DNA of 47,308 nt from a virus: positions 1 to 47,308 of the IMG/VR virus record IMGVR_UViG_3300032116_000352; one strand, written 5' to 3'. Position 1 is the stretch's first letter; each line of letters begins with the position of its first letter. Positions 1 to 7,560 of the stretch are shown here, one piece after another. Made by a program: the position numbers and the translations under genes. The notes under the pieces are model-generated. The model saw nothing but the letters and a program-made list of their open reading frames with translations, searched no databases and was not told the origin of the DNA.

Positions 1-39
1 ATCGTCGGGGTGAACTGGTTTTGATATATAGTTAAAAAA

Positions 40-70
40 ATTCTCCATAGGTTTTTGTCCTATGGAGAAT
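40..70 (-). terminator. Rho-independent terminator after the leftmost gene
   Basis: A perfect 12-bp inverted repeat (40-51 with 59-70) encloses a 7-nt loop. Read on the minus strand it is followed by a run of seven T. It lies 27 nt past the stop codon at 98, so it should end the minus-strand operon. Bases 1-39 hold no gene that I can support. Confidence 0.88.
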
Positions 71-97
71 ATAGTAGTTGTTATTAATATGTGAAGA

Positions 98-1312
98 TTA
101 TTGAGTTTTTTTGTTGTATCCTAATAATCTATTCATTTTATCTATATCTTCTTTGATAAGTTTTTCTTTTTTATCCTCTTTTGACTCCAAAGCTTGGAAT
201 ATTCTTGCAACATTTTTTTCTTTTTCGTCGTCTTGTTTAGAATCATAAACCGGTTGTGGTTGTCTGTTATATCCTTCTTTCTTTTTGAGAATTGATAAAT
301 AGTTATTTTTTCTAACTTTATTTCTTTTCTCATTGACTTCTGTTTCGACAGCGTTAGCCCATTTAGGATTGTTACCTGTTTTAGATGACCCAACAATGTT
401 AGCCTCTACCCACTCTTCTTTCGGATGAATTTCATCATATGATATGTTTTCAAGAGCAGCACCGGCAAAATTTTCAATATATTCCTCAACTTCCTTGGTA
501 GGTTTATAAGTTTTCTTTTTCATTTCACCCAATTCTCCATTTCCTTTTGGGAAAACTTTAGGTTCGAAATCGAAATCACCTTTAGAACCATCCTTGAGAT
601 ATTCTTTCATTTTTTTAGTGACAGACTCGATATAATCTTCATTCGATTCTTTTGATTTTTCTAAGTTCTTTTTAGTTGTTGAGACGCCAGGAGGATTTGA
701 TTGTTTGCGAATATTATTATTTTTTTCTTCATTAACAATTCTTTCTATCATATCAATCATCTCTTTTTCAGTTAATCTCACAGATTCTTTTACTGGGTAT
801 TTTTTACCTCCAAATTTGAATTCATCTTCACCACTTTCTCTTGCCTTCTCTACAGCTCCTGTGAAAGCGTTACCTTCTTCCATTTCTTCGTCAGTTTGAT
901 GTTTTTTTGATTTTCTCAATAATTTGAAATCTTCAGAATCTATTCGGTTATTTTTATTTTTGTCCAATCTTTTTTGGTTTCCGTGTAATTTTTCGGTCAT
1001 TTCTGATTTTGCGTATTTTTTGTGTGATTTACACGCCTCCTCATCAAATTGGTAACTTTCTTCATTACAAACTCTTTCCAATTTTTCCATTGGGTCAAAA
1101 TCGGCTTCGTAAATACCTTCCATTTTATATCCACATTCTGAACATTCTCCTTCTCTCATCATTCCACCGCATTCAGAACATTCTGATTCATTCATATATT
1201 CCTCATCAACCTCGGATTGGATTTTATTAATAAGTTCGTCCGCTTTTTCTTCCAATGATTCACGAAGAACTTTATCAACGACAGAATCAATATAGTTTTT
1301 TAATGTTTTCAT
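98..1312 (-). CDS. Hypothetical phage protein with zinc ribbon and EF-hand-like motif, possibly virion-associated
   Basis: This 404-residue, very charged protein has no enzyme signature that I recognise. Residues 45-60 hold two CxxC pairs (C45/C48 and C57/C60), a likely zinc ribbon. Residues 117-128 match the 12-residue EF-hand calcium loop, with D117, N119, N121, I124, D125 and D128, although position 12 is Asp instead of the usual Glu. A stretch near residue 180 (VRLTEKEMIDMIERI) resembles the N-terminus of the plus-strand protein at 6900. Short linear motifs of this kind recur in structural and scaffold-like proteins of large T4-like phages, so a virion or prohead role is an inference. It is the last gene of the leftmost operon. 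A terminator follows it, and a TATTTAT motif lies 13 nt before the start. Confidence 0.7.
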   Translation of the reverse strand: MKTLKNYIDSVVDKVLRESLEEKADELINKIQSEVDEEYMNESECSECGGMMREGECSECGYKMEGIYEADFDPMEKLERVCNEESYQFDEEACKSHKKYAKSEMTEKLHGNQKRLDKNKNNRIDSEDFKLLRKSKKHQTDEEMEEGNAFTGAVEKARESGEDEFKFGGKKYPVKESVRLTEKEMIDMIERIVNEEKNNNIRKQSNPPGVSTTKKNLEKSKESNEDYIESVTKKMKEYLKDGSKGDFDFEPKVFPKGNGELGEMKKKTYKPTKEVEEYIENFAGAALENISYDEIHPKEEWVEANIVGSSKTGNNPKWANAVETEVNEKRNKVRKNNYLSILKKKEGYNRQPQPVYDSKQDDEKEKNVARIFQALESKEDKKEKLIKEDIDKMNRLLGYNKKTQ

Positions 1313-1325
1313 AATTTTTTTTATA

Positions 1326-1332
1326 ATAAATA
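1326..1332 (-). promoter_or_regulatory. TATTTAT start-proximal motif
   Basis: The minus strand reads GATATTTATTATAAAA, with 13 nt between the motif and the ATG at 1312. It is one of at least ten copies in the window; its function is unproven. Confidence 0.4.
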
Positions 1333-1335
1333 TCT

Positions 1336-2310
1336 TTATTTTTTGTATTTTATCAACCTATCTAACTCAATAAGTAAAATGTTCTTGATATGTGATTCGG
1401 ATATATTGTGTTTGTGAGATATATTTTTTATAACCTCTTTAACATTTTCGTTTTCAAAAATCTTTAAAGCCTTGATATCACCCTGATTACAGTATGGGAA
1501 CTTCTGACACTTCTTTCTAACCTCAACAAACTTACCACCTGGTATCTGTGTTTTACGAGCGCCTCTCCAATTTTTTTTTGTTGAGGATTTCGCCCATATT
1601 GATGGACCAACATAAGCTCCTGCAGATGCCGCACCTGTTGCTTCTTTTGTTTCAACTTTTTTGGGTTCTCCTTCAAGTTGAGTTTTGATTTTTTTTATTG
1701 ACTCTTTGTCGCCATCAGTGGTAGTTATGTAATCAACTACATTATCGTCAACATCTTTGGATAATGAAGGAAAAGGATAACTATACTTTCTCGATAACCT
1801 TTTTTTCTTATTTAACCTTTTGATTTTATATTGAGTAGGGTCTTTCTTCACTAACCAATAAGGGATTTTGATGAATTTGAAACCACTGAATCCTGTATCA
1901 TCGTCGAGTATTTTTATTTGTGATTTTGGTAATTTGAATTTGAAAATAGATATCTCATAGGTTTCTTTACCGTCCATATAAATTCTACCGACTTCGTTTT
2001 CGTGTATGTTTAATACCTCTATAAATTTATCAGATGAGTCATCGACTATTTTATAAGCGGCAATGTATGATTTGTCTTCAGGGTTATAAATTGATTTAAA
2101 GAAATTTGGTTTTTCACCCTCTATTTTTTCTTCATCTTCTTTCATATCACCAGAAAATAATGCCGAATATGGTCCGGCTGAAGCGGCTGCGGTGGCTTCC
2201 GTGTTTTCTTCCTCAGGCAAATTTCTTTTTAGGGCCATTATTTGTGGTGATGAACCCATTCCTGTTCTATTAAGTGCATTTTTAAGTTGTGTTCCTACGT
2301 TTGATTCCAT
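1336..2310 (-). CDS. Hypothetical phage protein with a duplicated EATxAASAGxY motif
   Basis: I choose the ATG at 2310 because it sits directly behind the stop codon of the upstream gene at 2313; the longer frame to 2358 would overlap that gene. The protein of about 324 residues is basic overall. It contains one short motif twice: EATAAASAGPYS near residue 38 and EATGAASAGAYVGP near residue 225. After the second copy come a KCQKFPYCNQGD segment and a helical C-terminus. Such Ala/Ser/Gly-rich motifs look like linear interaction or processing sites in an otherwise variable protein. I do not recognise a function. Its place beside other structural-looking genes suggests a virion or assembly role, as inference only. 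Confidence 0.65.
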   Translation of the reverse strand: MESNVGTQLKNALNRTGMGSSPQIMALKRNLPEEENTEATAAASAGPYSALFSGDMKEDEEKIEGEKPNFFKSIYNPEDKSYIAAYKIVDDSSDKFIEVLNIHENEVGRIYMDGKETYEISIFKFKLPKSQIKILDDDTGFSGFKFIKIPYWLVKKDPTQYKIKRLNKKKRLSRKYSYPFPSLSKDVDDNVVDYITTTDGDKESIKKIKTQLEGEPKKVETKEATGAASAGAYVGPSIWAKSSTKKNWRGARKTQIPGGKFVEVRKKCQKFPYCNQGDIKALKIFENENVKEVIKNISHKHNISESHIKNILLIELDRLIKYKK

Positions 2311-2312
2311 TT

Positions 2313-2558
2313 TTAAGCCCTCCTTATTCTTGGTTCCCACGAACCTCTTTGTGTCCACATAAATTGGTAGAATTCAACCATTCCTCTAACTATTAATTCT
2401 TTGACTTCACTCTCCAATTTACCTTTTTTTATTTCTTTAACAACCTCATCCATCATTCTATTTTCGAATTGTTTAACGGTCTGAGAATTCAAAAATTCTC
2501 TGATTTCTTTTCTCACCAAAGTTTCAATCTCTTTTTTTTCAGTGGATGTTAGTGCCAT
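2313..2558 (-). CDS. Small conserved-type phage protein, helical
   Basis: This is an 81-residue protein, mostly amphipathic helix and rich in Lys and Glu, with an aromatic Trp/Arg-rich tail (QRGSWEPRIRR). It starts one nucleotide after the stop of the gene at 2560 and ends 2 nt before the next start, so it is translated as part of one operon. The N-terminal style (MALTSTEKKEIETLVRKEI) is reminiscent of small proteins in T4-like marine phages. I cannot assign a function. Confidence 0.65.
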   Translation of the reverse strand: MALTSTEKKEIETLVRKEIREFLNSQTVKQFENRMMDEVVKEIKKGKLESEVKELIVRGMVEFYQFMWTQRGSWEPRIRRA

Positions 2559-2559
2559 T

Positions 2560-3192
2560 TTATTTCTTTAACTTTATTTTCCAATTTATTCCTCCCATTA
2601 TGGTAGGTAATCCATTAGAGTTTATTCCTATACCCAAATTATATATCTTATCCTTTTTATCCTTGTAAAGTAAGCTCAGACCACCATAATTTATTATATT
2701 TTTTTTATCAAATCCTGTCTGAAATCCGATAAACATCTGTCTTTTGGGTAGTTCGGCGAGGAATAATGTATCATTTATTATTCTTTCTGTTATCGATGAT
2801 TCAAATACTCTTGCGAATATTTTATTCTCAGTAATTGTATCTTTAATTATGACATATGATTTTTGACCTAAATCCAAAGTATCAGTATAAAATCTTTTCG
2901 AGAAGTAGTCTTTGAGAATTAGTTGTGTATCAACATCTGAAGGAATATAAACAGGAACTTTAACTTCAACTTTGATTTCCTTACCTTTTCTATATATAAT
3001 TGAATCTCTTGTTATGTAAGTCGTATCTTTTCTATGGTCAACAACTTCATATTTTTTCCCGTTAACTTTTATTATATCTCCTTTCTTTGTCCCGTCTACA
3101 TCACCATCACACATTTGTAAAAGTAAAATTATGATTATCAATCCGATAATCATAATAGTTTTTAAATCCATTTTTTTCAAAAAGTTATACAT
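2560..3192 (-). CDS. Membrane-anchored protein of unknown function
   Basis: The ATG at 3192 is preferred because it overlaps the upstream gene by only 8 nt; the longer frame reaches 3234. The 210-residue product has one strongly hydrophobic segment near residues 12-28 (IMIIGLIIIILLLQ), then a large soluble part. That part contains repeated Asp-Thr-Ile/Leu pieces (KDTTYITRDS, YTDTLDL, IKDTITE), and the C-terminal 70 residues are Gly-rich beta-type sequence ending in basic residues. This shape, a short inner anchor and an external beta domain, fits a periplasm-facing protein. Because it lies 3' of the amidase gene, a role in lysis (spanin-like) or in superinfection control is possible but not shown. 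Confidence 0.6.
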   Translation of the reverse strand: MYNFLKKMDLKTIMIIGLIIIILLLQMCDGDVDGTKKGDIIKVNGKKYEVVDHRKDTTYITRDSIIYRKGKEIKVEVKVPVYIPSDVDTQLILKDYFSKRFYTDTLDLGQKSYVIIKDTITENKIFARVFESSITERIINDTLFLAELPKRQMFIGFQTGFDKKNIINYGGLSLLYKDKKDKIYNLGIGINSNGLPTIMGGINWKIKLKK

Positions 3193-3811
3193 TTTCTTCA
3201 GGTTCTGTTGAGTCAGTTTTTTTCCTAGCGGCAATTATTTTGGCCCACTTGGATTTAAATTTTTCGTAAAATTGTCTTAATTTTTCAATCATTTGGTCAA
3301 AATCTTGGTCTACTTTAACCATCTCACTATTAACGTAAACACCATTGGTCTCACCAATTCTATACATAAAATCCATATCGAATTCTATTAGTTTTCCTGA
3401 CCATTCAACACTGTCTTGATAAACATTGAGAGAATTAAAATCAACCATATCAGACACCTCAGCCACAAATTCATCCATAGTATCCTGAAATGATTCTTTT
3501 TCTAAAGAAGTAATTTGTAAATCTTTTTGGTCTTTACCATGCATTGTTAAGATACCTCCCGATATTCTATATGCTTGTTGTTTATCTTCTTTATTTTTTT
3601 CTTCAAACTCTATTTCCGTTTCAACAGATGATGGAACGTTTATTCTTTTTGCAATTTCAGCACCAGTATCAATATCTTTCATTTTTTCTTCTTCCTTGAT
3701 ACCATATTTTTTTTTGATGTTTTTTATATCTTCTCGCAATAATTTATTATTATATGCAAGCATCGACCTTGAGGCTTCAAGTAGATTTTTAATTTCTTCG
3801 TGTTTGTTCAT
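3185..3811 (-). CDS. Hypothetical phage protein
   Basis: The start chosen is the ATG at 3811, immediately after the amidase stop codon (3813-3815). The longer frame to 3838 would run back into the amidase gene. The product of 208 residues begins with a helical segment (EIKNLLEASRSMLAYNN) and a KKYGI element, has an acidic middle, and ends in a basic helix (KFKSKWAKIIAARKK). No catalytic motif is visible. It sits in an operon with the amidase and the membrane-anchored protein. I do not recognise the family. Confidence 0.62.
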   Translation of the reverse strand: MNKHEEIKNLLEASRSMLAYNNKLLREDIKNIKKKYGIKEEEKMKDIDTGAEIAKRINVPSSVETEIEFEEKNKEDKQQAYRISGGILTMHGKDQKDLQITSLEKESFQDTMDEFVAEVSDMVDFNSLNVYQDSVEWSGKLIEFDMDFMYRIGETNGVYVNSEMVKVDQDFDQMIEKLRQFYEKFKSKWAKIIAARKKTDSTEPEENV

Positions 3812-3812
3812 A

Positions 3813-4400
3813 TTAGAATAGTTTGTTAAATTTTTCAAAATCGAAAGCAGGGCTTACATCAGTAAATATCACATCGTAGTTGCTTTTTGTGACAATACCA
3901 TCGAATTTTTCAATTCCAGTGAATTTTGTGTTATGTCCTATTGTTTTTTTATCGATTTTGAATTCGTCACATAATTTATTACATAAAAAATGCAATCTTT
4001 CATATTGAATATCGGTATATGGTTGCCAAAAAAAATAATCTCTCCATTTTTTGTCCACAATATCTCCTTTATAAATGTTACCTATCCAATTTCGATAGTG
4101 GTCTTTGAGGGGTTCTTTATCTACCCAACCCAAATTTTCTAAAGATATTATAATACCATTTCTGTTTACATTATCGTCTTTGAAGAAATTTGTATGTCCT
4201 ATGTCGGGTAACAATTTTAGTATTGTTCCTTCTCTTGTAAGAACATAATTTGGTATTCTATTGAACTTGCCGTTCAATCTGTGTTTAAGTGATGATAGAT
4301 ACTCTCCTACCTCTCTTGAAGTGTGGCACAGGATTATTTGTTTTTTCTTTTTTTGTTTTCCTGTTGTTTTAAAATCTCCATACTCAATAATCTCAGGCAT
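3813..4400 (-). CDS. N-acetylmuramoyl-L-alanine amidase (Amidase_2/PGRP fold), probable endolysin
   Basis: The 195-residue protein matches the Amidase_2 (PGRP) fold, which cuts the bond between N-acetylmuramate and L-alanine in peptidoglycan using zinc. Visible elements are the first zinc histidine in IILCHTS (H26), the NYVLTREGTILKLLPD strand pair, an ISLENLGW strand, the second histidine in GHNTK (H156) and the acidic third-ligand region TDVSPAFDF (D181). The usual third ligand in many members is Cys or Asp, so Asp fits. There is no signal peptide, so release would need a holin or another membrane route. The neighbouring membrane proteins at 4393 and 5238 are candidates. It overlaps the upstream gene by 8 nt, which suggests coupled translation. 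Confidence 0.85.
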   Translation of the reverse strand: MPEIIEYGDFKTTGKQKKKKQIILCHTSREVGEYLSSLKHRLNGKFNRIPNYVLTREGTILKLLPDIGHTNFFKDDNVNRNGIIISLENLGWVDKEPLKDHYRNWIGNIYKGDIVDKKWRDYFFWQPYTDIQYERLHFLCNKLCDEFKIDKKTIGHNTKFTGIEKFDGIVTKSNYDVIFTDVSPAFDFEKFNKLF

Positions 4401-5241
4401 TTCTTTTAGTGTAAGTCAGTCTCTTTATGCCAGAATCTTCAGCCAACTTATCTTTAAGTTCTTCTACAGTTTGGTTTTCTACTACTATCTCTTCTTGAGG
4501 TTCTTCAATAACCTCCTCAATTTTAATCTCTGTTGGTTCTTCAATAATTTCTTCTGTCTTTTGTAGTGTTTCTATTGGTTCTGGTTCAGAAACGAGTTGT
4601 TCGGTTTTTCCGAACTTCTGATTATGTAATTCATTAAGATGTTTTTGAATAGCATCTACTTTTTCTTTAGGTAAATCTATAGTTTCTAATTTTTGATTTT
4701 CTCTTTCAATAATTCCTGCCTGGCGAGAAACTTCTTCTAAATCTATTACTGGTGTTGGAGTTTGAATAAGTTGTTCTTCTCTATTAGAATATACAACCAA
4801 CATGTGAGCAAAAGTCAAAGATATGATTGGTAATAACCCACCACTGAAAAGTGCCAATATTAATTTGTGTGTTGGTATGTCGGTTGTTTCAATACCCATA
4901 GGTTCAAAAAGTGGTCCTGCCATTTCCATCCATTGTATGAATAACTCTGATTGTTCTTCGATGAATGAGAATGAGAAAAATAAATTACCAACAAACTGAA
5001 TGAATGTTACCAATATGAAAGGGAAATAAATAAATTTTCCTAATTTAACTGAAACACCAGCAAGTGCCGAAAGGGCGGCTATCTCAACCGCAACGGAGAG
5101 ATAAACCGCCCAAGCAAATGGGTTAGATATTCCATAAAAGGACGTTACGTGTGATATTGATACAAAAGCAACTAATAGTATCGGAATAACAAACGCTGTT
5201 ACGATTATACTTTTAAGATTTCTTTGAATCCAATTTTTCAT
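4393..5241 (-). CDS. Multi-pass membrane protein with acidic coiled tail
   Basis: The 282-residue protein has about four hydrophobic segments in its first 150 residues (about 12-30, 42-62, 70-92 and 125-148). A long, Glu-rich, soluble tail follows, with EEIIEEPTEI-type repeats and a basic end (LTYTKRNA). It overlaps the next gene upstream by an ATGA (5238-5241) and the amidase by 8 nt, so all three are probably translated together. A holin-like role is suggested by the neighbourhood, but four segments plus a 130-residue acidic tail is larger than usual holins. I therefore call it only a membrane protein. Confidence 0.65.
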   Translation of the reverse strand: MKNWIQRNLKSIIVTAFVIPILLVAFVSISHVTSFYGISNPFAWAVYLSVAVEIAALSALAGVSVKLGKFIYFPFILVTFIQFVGNLFFSFSFIEEQSELFIQWMEMAGPLFEPMGIETTDIPTHKLILALFSGGLLPIISLTFAHMLVVYSNREEQLIQTPTPVIDLEEVSRQAGIIERENQKLETIDLPKEKVDAIQKHLNELHNQKFGKTEQLVSEPEPIETLQKTEEIIEEPTEIKIEEVIEEPQEEIVVENQTVEELKDKLAEDSGIKRLTYTKRNA

Positions 5242-5516
5242 TTTTCATTTTTAATTTTTAGTTCGTTAACAGGAACTTTGTTTTTGTCCGATAACTCCTC
5301 AATTTCAAGTGTTCTCCAATTAGGCGTTTCTTTAATGATTTTTACCATCTGTTCTTGTTTGATAGATGTTGAATCAATTTGATGAACCTTTTTGTTTAGT
5401 CCTTCGATGTTTTTTTCCATTCTTTTAAGTTCTGAGGAAGTTCCACAAGTCTTTAAAAATGTGAATAGACACAGAATGAGCGTAGCGAGGGTGAAATACT
5501 TTTGATACTTTTCCAT
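5238..5516 (-). CDS. Small single-pass membrane protein with coiled-coil
   Basis: The 92-residue product has a short N-terminal cytoplasmic part, one hydrophobic segment (residues 8-21) ending in a Cys, and then a predicted coiled-coil (ELKRMEKNIEGLNKKVHQI). This is the general shape of an inner-membrane spanin or an Rz-like protein, and it sits two genes before the amidase. No convincing lipobox is present, since the sequence before the Cys is FLKT. Function is therefore inferred only from topology and position. A TATTTAT motif is 10 nt ahead of the start. Confidence 0.6.
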   Translation of the reverse strand: MEKYQKYFTLATLILCLFTFLKTCGTSSELKRMEKNIEGLNKKVHQIDSTSIKQEQMVKIIKETPNWRTLEIEELSDKNKVPVNELKIKNEK

Positions 5517-5526
5517 AGTTTTTCTT

Positions 5527-5533
5527 ATAAATA
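5527..5533 (-). promoter_or_regulatory. TATTTAT start-proximal motif
   Basis: The minus strand reads AAAATATTTATAAGAAAAAC. The motif is 10 nt from the ATG at 5516 and lies in the 29-nt gap after the sigma-factor gene. Confidence 0.42.
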
Positions 5534-5545
5534 TTTTAATTTTTG

Positions 5546-6346
5546 TTAAATGTAGTCAAAGAGTTCTGAACTTTCGTTGCGTAACTTACGTAACGCTTTT
5601 TCTTTGATTTGACGAACTCTTTCTTTTGTGAGGTCAAAATCCTCTCCTATGTCCTCCAATGTACGGGGCGTTCCAGAAAGTCCAAAATAATCTTCAATAA
5701 TTACACGTTCTCTTTCATCCAAAACATTCAATACCTGAAACAACTTTTGTTTTAATTTATCTTTGGTGTTGAATACCTCATCAGGCATAGTCACGTTTTC
5801 GTTTACAATCACATCAATAAGTGTATCACCATCCTCGTTGATTTCATCGTTAAGATTTACCATAGATGGTAGTGATGTAAACTTCTCGGGAAGTTGTTTA
5901 CCGTTGTTTTCGATTTCTTTTTTAGCCCTATGTAGGTCTTGAACCACGTTAACCGGAAGACGAATAGTTCGGGCGTTCTCATTCAGAGATTGTAATATAC
6001 ATTGACGAACCCACCACACAGCATATGATATAAAACGTAGGTTCTTACTCCAATCAAAATTCTCGATTGCTTTGATAAGACCCATATTACCTTCGGCAAT
6101 CAAGTCGGGAAAATCAAGCCCTTGATTTTGATATTGTTTGGCAACCGTGATAACAAACCTCAAATTACCCTCAACGAGTTCTTTGTTGATTTTTTTTCGT
6201 TGGTCTTCTGTCAGGTTTCCTGAAGATATGAGTTTTGCAAGTTCTTTTTCTCGCTCGGGGGTCATAACCTTAATCTTCCTCAAATCTTTGAGGTATGATT
6301 GAATTTCTTCTTGGTTAATAGGTAGGGAGGTGTTTTTCTCTTTCAT
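5546..6346 (-). CDS. RNA polymerase sigma-70 family factor, RpoD-like with complete regions 2-4
   Basis: At 266 residues this is close to the short primary sigma factors of Bacteroidota and lacks region 1.1. Region 1.2 is near residues 12-40. Region 2 is clear: NLRFVITVAKQYQNQGLDF, then DLIAEGNMGLIKAIENFDW and the melting/-10 part RFISYAVWWVRQCILQSL. Region 3 is shortened. Region 4 carries a typical helix-turn-helix (TLEDIGEDFDLTKERVRQIKEKALRKL). Unlike T4 gp55, which lacks region 4, this protein should recognise both promoter elements. It probably retargets host RNA polymerase to phage promoters; which class is not shown by the sequence. It overlaps the upstream gene by 4 nt (ATGA). Acquisition from a host rpoD-type gene is an inference from the similarity. 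Confidence 0.92.
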   Translation of the reverse strand: MKEKNTSLPINQEEIQSYLKDLRKIKVMTPEREKELAKLISSGNLTEDQRKKINKELVEGNLRFVITVAKQYQNQGLDFPDLIAEGNMGLIKAIENFDWSKNLRFISYAVWWVRQCILQSLNENARTIRLPVNVVQDLHRAKKEIENNGKQLPEKFTSLPSMVNLNDEINEDGDTLIDVIVNENVTMPDEVFNTKDKLKQKLFQVLNVLDERERVIIEDYFGLSGTPRTLEDIGEDFDLTKERVRQIKEKALRKLRNESSELFDYI

Positions 6347-6846
6347 ATTCTATCTGCGTGTTTTTGTAAAGTTTTTCTTTCTTGTTCTGTTAAAGAGTAG
6401 ATTCCTTCTGTGTTTATCTTATCCAAAATCTCGTCCAAAGATAGTTCTTTTTCTTTAGGTCTAACAATTTTTGTTTGAGATTTTGAATTAAGTGGTGGTA
6501 CCAATCGGTCAATGTCGATTTCGTCCTCCAAATTATAATTATCCTCATCTATGATTTCTGACGTTCCAAACAGATATTTGTGAACATCCATAGGTAAAGA
6601 GGTGTATACATTATTAGTGTATGGAGTCAATAAAAATAGGGTCACGATACCTTTTAACAACTCATCTATATATATGGCAACCTCTTCTTGGTCATCGAGT
6701 GAGTTGAAATTCATGACCGCAACATTATCACCATAACTATATTTAACTGACTCCTCATCAGATATGATAGAAACGGATTCAGCAATTATTTTAACCAATT
6801 TTGTTTTTTTCGAAAAGTCCCCGAAGACAACTAAAAGATATTTCAT
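6343..6846 (-). CDS. Hypothetical protein with rhomboid-tail-like C-terminal motif
   Basis: I place the start at the ATG at 6846 because it lies just downstream of a Bacteroidota-type promoter; the frame itself extends to 6894. The 167-residue product begins with a beta/alpha-like segment (MKYLLVVFGDFSKKTKLVKII). It is acidic in the middle and ends with SLDEILDKINTEGIYSLTEQERKTLQ. From memory, this last pattern resembles the short C-terminal module found on many Bacteroidota rhomboid-family and other proteins. The gene is translationally coupled to the sigma factor, so a role in controlling it is possible. No function is assigned. Confidence 0.6.
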   Translation of the reverse strand: MKYLLVVFGDFSKKTKLVKIIAESVSIISDEESVKYSYGDNVAVMNFNSLDDQEEVAIYIDELLKGIVTLFLLTPYTNNVYTSLPMDVHKYLFGTSEIIDEDNYNLEDEIDIDRLVPPLNSKSQTKIVRPKEKELSLDEILDKINTEGIYSLTEQERKTLQKHADRI

Positions 6847-6862
6847 ATCGTAGATTATTTTA

Positions 6863-6895
6863 CAAATATAAGGATATTTATTTGGTAAACACAAA
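6863..6895 (-). promoter_or_regulatory. Bacteroidota-type promoter for the 6846 gene and sigma-factor operon
   Basis: The minus strand carries TTTG (6895-6892), a 21-nt spacer and TATATTTG (6870-6863). This fits the Bacteroidota primary-sigma consensus TTG/TTTG, 17-23 nt, TAnnTTTG. Transcription would start roughly 10 nt before the ATG at 6846. The same octamer, with the same flanking TA, precedes the primase gene. Confidence 0.6.
6875..6881 (+). promoter_or_regulatory. TATTTAT motif before the plus-strand gene at 6900
   Basis: The plus strand reads GGATATTTATTTGG, with 18 nt to the ATG at 6900. It lies inside the spacer of the divergent minus-strand promoter, so the two signals overlap. Confidence 0.4.
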
Positions 6896-6899
6896 TTTT

Positions 6900-7556
6900 A
6901 TGAGAAAAATTATCAAATTAACAAGAAATGAACTTGTTGAGCAAATTAGAAAATCTATAACTAAAAACATTAACGAAGTGGATTACACGGCTGATGTTGA
7001 GAGGGGAACTCAACCAAGAGAGTTTCAAGTAAAAGATATTTTTGGTCCAACTTATTCAAGGTATATTCCAAACGACGTTATTCGTTATATGAGAAAAAAC
7101 CCTGCCGCAATTTTTCAAAGACTTTTTGACATATATGGTGAGGAAGCGTTTACTTATTTGGAGAACGCTAGAGACAAACGTGGCGGTTCATCTTCGATGG
7201 AGGAACCGATGATGGAGGCAACAGAAGACGATGAATCAGATTTTGAAGATTTCGATGACGAGGATGATTCAACTGACCCTTTGATGGAAAAAATCAAAGA
7301 GGTTGTCGATAGTGACGGAGAATTTGATGAATCAGACATAGATGATATTTTTAGTTACGAAGGAGATATAAGGCAATTCAGAGGTTCAATCTATATTGAT
7401 GGTGTTGTTCCTGAAACTGAAGATAAAGAATTTGATAGAAAAGCGGCAATGAAAGTAATGGAGTTTTTTGCCAAGAAAACTGATGCCAATCAATATGTTG
7501 GTGGTGTTGGATTTAAAAGACGAGATATTACAAAACCCTACGATACTGATTTCTAA
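6900..7556 (+). CDS. Acidic hypothetical phage protein
   Basis: The frame is open from 6801, but the ATG at 6900 is the sensible start because upstream sequence is the divergent promoter region. The 218-residue product starts with a basic helix (MRKIIKLTRNELVEQIRKSI) that resembles a segment of the protein at 98-1312. The middle (about residues 100-160) is dominated by Asp and Glu. The C-terminal third looks folded (FRGSIYIDGVVPETED, QYVGGVGFKRRD). It is a single plus-strand gene between two minus-strand operons, ending at a bidirectional terminator. Acidic proteins of this kind may mimic DNA or bind cations, but nothing in the sequence settles this. Confidence 0.68.
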   Translation: MRKIIKLTRNELVEQIRKSITKNINEVDYTADVERGTQPREFQVKDIFGPTYSRYIPNDVIRYMRKNPAAIFQRLFDIYGEEAFTYLENARDKRGGSSSMEEPMMEATEDDESDFEDFDDEDDSTDPLMEKIKEVVDSDGEFDESDIDDIFSYEGDIRQFRGSIYIDGVVPETEDKEFDRKAAMKVMEFFAKKTDANQYVGGVGFKRRDITKPYDTDF

Positions 7557-7560
7557 AAAG

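Noticed and set aside
142-396. Small minus-strand frames inside larger genes (also 1464-1676, 14440-14640, 39599-39832)
   Set aside because: They are out-of-frame products of AT-rich genes, without promoter or start context and with low-complexity protein sequence.
4393-5241. Holin
   Set aside because: The membrane segments and the amidase neighbour are suggestive, but the size and 130-residue acidic tail do not match a holin class that I can name.
6801-6899. N-terminal extension of the plus-strand gene at 6900
   Set aside because: It would be coded through the divergent promoter region and the start of the opposite gene. The ATG at 6900 is well placed.
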